Source: Chromatiales bacterium (GTDB lineage: Bacteria > Pseudomonadota > Gammaproteobacteria > UBA6429 > Thiohalophilaceae). From it: 32,945 nucleotides of DNA. The translations under genes were made by a program, and so were the position numbers. The stretch spans positions 1-32,945 of the forward strand of contig JALVOC010000132.1 of the NCBI GenBank assembly GCA_027032075.1. Direction: 5' to 3'. Below, in pieces: positions 31,798 through 32,945 of this stretch. A model generated the notes under the pieces. It was given only the letters and a program-made list of their open reading frames with translations. It had not been told where the DNA came from and made no database searches. Position 1 is the stretch's first letter, and each line of letters opens with the position of its first letter.

Positions 31798-31978
31798 ATG
31801 CAGCCTGGTGAAATCCGTGAGGACAAACGCAACGCGCACCCCTGGATTTTGCCGCGCCTCATCCAGGCTGCGTTGCATGCCGGCGAAGGGTACAGGCATG
31901 GGGGATGTCAGGTTTTTTTGATCCCCTCACCCTGTCCCTCTCCCGGTGGGAGAGGGGACCCTTCGTTAAAGGTTCCTC
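31798..31978. repeat. ~197-bp tandem repeat unit 3, 3' end diverged
   Basis: The unit follows units 1 and 2 until AAAGGTTCCTC, then departs from the pattern where the DUF559 gene's flank begins. Confidence 0.9.
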
Positions 31979-32023
31979 CAGGTTGCATCGCTTTCGTAAA
32001 ATTACAGGGTTGCTACCGGCCTG

Positions 32024-32062
32024 ACCCCCTCTCCCTCAGGGAGAGGGCTGGGGTGAGGGGGC
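32024..32062. repeat. Family A palindrome overlapping the 3' end of the DUF559 gene
   Basis: CCCCCTCTCCCTCAGGGAGAGG, followed by GCTGGGGTGAGGGG, contains the stop codon of the nuclease gene on the minus strand and encodes its last residues EAPSPQPSP. Confidence 0.85.
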
Positions 32063-32443
32063 TTCAATCAAGGCTGATTCGATTTGCCCAAGTACGCTGT
32101 ATAGTTCAGCCAATATCTCATGGTTCCAGAAACGCATAAGCCGGTATCCCATGGATTCGAGCCTGGCAGTTCGCCTTGCATCATATTCCGTCTGCCCGGC
32201 GTGCTGCCCCCCATCGGCTTCAACGATCAATCTGGCTTCCAGACAAACAAAATCGACAATATAAGGTTCAATCACCACTTGGCGCCTGAATTTGTAACCA
32301 TTCAGACGCCGCCCTCGCAAATGTTTCCATAACACACTTTCAGCCTCGGTGGCTTGTTGGCGAAGCGTGCGGGCACGTGATGTCAGGTTTTTCGATCCCC
32401 TCTCCCGGCGGGAGAGGGGAACTGTCGTTAAAGGTTCATCCAT
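32036..32443 (-). CDS. DUF559 (Vsr-like) endonuclease-domain protein
   Basis: ATG 32443 is preferred over the longer frame (32473) because GGAG lies 8 bases upstream; the product is 135 residues. The core matches DUF559: ARTLRQQATEAESVLWKHLRGRRL, KFRRQVVIEPYIVDFVCLEARLIVEADGG (Asp and Glu-x-Asp of the PD-(D/E)xK-like site, noted by its parts), HAGQTEYDARRTARLESMGYR and RFWNHEIL. DUF559 proteins resemble very-short-patch repair nucleases. Residues ~4-18 (PLTTVPLSRRERGSKNL) and the last nine come from palindromic repeats, so the gene sits precisely between two repeat copies. Confidence 0.87.
   Translation of the reverse strand: MDEPLTTVPLSRRERGSKNLTSRARTLRQQATEAESVLWKHLRGRRLNGYKFRRQVVIEPYIVDFVCLEARLIVEADGGQHAGQTEYDARRTARLESMGYRLMRFWNHEILAELYSVLGQIESALIEAPSPQPSP
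32395..32430. repeat. Family A palindrome at the DUF559 gene's 5' end
   Basis: GATCCCCTCTCCCGGCGGGAGAGG, followed by GGAACTGTCGTTAAAGGTTC, matches the ends of the 197-bp units. It encodes the N-terminal residues of the nuclease. Confidence 0.82.
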
Positions 32444-32526
32444 GATACAGGCTCCGGAATATTCCCATGGCATCTAAAGCATCATCTTTTTTACTATAAA
32501 AACCAGATCAACATCAATAAGTGGCA

Positions 32527-32735
32527 ATGTAAGCCGGATGGCGCCTGGCGGAATCCGGAGGAACGGGCGCGACGTCTATACCTGGATTTCATTACGCTTT
32601 TGTTCAGGCATGCGTTGCATGCCGGCGAAGGGTACGGACATGGGGGATGTCAGGTTTTTTGATCCCCTCACCCTGTCCCTCTCCCGGTGGGAGAGGGGAC
32701 CCTTCGTTAAAGGTTCCTCTATACAGGAGGCATCA
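32527..32735. repeat. Diverged 197-bp-type repeat unit
   Basis: The right two-thirds are nearly identical to the units at 31404 (GGCATGCGTTGCATGCCGGC, palindrome, AGGAGGCATCA). The left third is an older form (AAGCCGGATGGCGCC, GCGGAATCCGG, CTGGATTTCATTACGC) that resembles the family B hairpin at 9369. It links the two families. The stretch 32474-32526 between the DUF559 gene and this unit shows nothing. Confidence 0.8.
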
Positions 32736-32931
32736 ATGCAGCCTGGTGGAATCCGTGAGGACAAACGCAACGCGCACCCCTGGATTTTGCCGCGCCTCAT
32801 CCAGGCTGCGTTGCATGTCGGCAAAGGGTACGGGCATGGGGGATGCCAGGTTTTTTGATCCCCTCACCCTGTCCCTCTCCCGGTGGGAGAGGGGACCCTT
32901 CGTTAAAGGTTCCTCTATACAGGAGGCATCA
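32736..32931. repeat. ~197-bp repeat unit (196 bases)
   Basis: This near-identical unit starts ATGCAGCCTGGTGGAATCC and ends AGGAGGCATCA before the next ATG. Confidence 0.92.
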
Positions 32932-32945
32932 ATGCAGCCTGGTGA
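32932..32945. repeat. Start of a further repeat unit, cut by the window end
   Basis: ATGCAGCCTGGTGA begins a further copy, so the array continues beyond the window. Confidence 0.85.

Noticed and set aside
31404-32139. Short proteins starting MQPGEIREDKRNAHPW in each repeat unit
   Set aside because: The SD and ATG are excellent, but the frames run through palindromes into unrelated sequence with different ends in each unit; kept as a finding about the repeat, not called as genes.
31404-32945. CRISPR array
   Set aside because: The spacing is regular, but the whole ~197-bp unit is repeated, with no variable spacers between short repeats and no cas genes.
1-32945. tRNA, rRNA or riboswitch genes
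   Set aside because: No cloverleaf with a CCA-side acceptor, no rRNA-like sequence and no recognisable riboswitch core was noticed on reading both strands; a covariance-model scan was not possible here.

Overview
The window looks like a chromosomal segment of a gammaproteobacterium. This is inferred from an RhlE-type DEAD-box helicase, a YajD-type HNH protein, a YecA/SEC-C protein, an LdtD/MepK-like envelope pair, and three or four abundant families of GC-rich palindromic repeats. I cannot name the genus from sequence alone. No rRNA, tRNA or CRISPR array was seen.

Layout. 1-9258 holds ordinary genes: rhlE, two small downstream genes (one a NYN-domain RNase-like protein), a yajD-like HNH gene, a two-helix membrane peptide, a four-gene sugar-type ABC importer operon on the minus strand (binding lipoprotein, two permeases, ATPase) and a YihY/BrkB membrane protein. 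9259-9845 is a repeat-filled spacer. 9846-11270 is a minus-strand cluster: Nudix hydrolase, DUF4202, DUF504/MJ1316-type. 11455-13996 carries cell-envelope genes (OmpA-like lipoprotein, a second lipoprotein, a two-helix protein). 14282-14980 is a YecA-family protein.

14998-26715 is an accessory defence block, all on the minus strand. In transcription order it reads hsdR, hsdS, a TIR-like/TPR gene, a shattered hsdM remnant, a frameshifted fic, hsdM (frameshifted near its 3' end), a GIY-YIG/RAMA-like gene, an HTH::nucleotidyltransferase (MNT) fusion, a truncated HEPN gene and another hsdM scrap. The block combines a type I restriction-modification system with abortive-infection-type modules. It is unusually scarred. 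HsdS carries an in-frame GIY-YIG nuclease domain between its two recognition halves. HsdR carries at least six in-frame palindromic repeats of three families, apparently in interdomain linkers. HsdS starts with a repeat-encoded peptide. With hsdM and fic broken and the HEPN gene lacking its catalytic end, the locus looks partly decayed, unless the indels are assembly errors.

26716-31162 returns to core-type genes: a 2-Cys peroxiredoxin with a perfect 7-1-7 PerR/Fur-like palindrome over its -10 box, a MepK-like endopeptidase, an LdtD-like L,D-transpeptidase, a small unknown and a two-CBS-domain protein. From about 31400 to the window end is an array of ~197-bp repeat units. Each unit contains the CTCTCCC/GGGAGAG palindrome and an AGGAGG-ATG. 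A DUF559 nuclease gene sits inside the array, and both its ends are made of repeat sequence.
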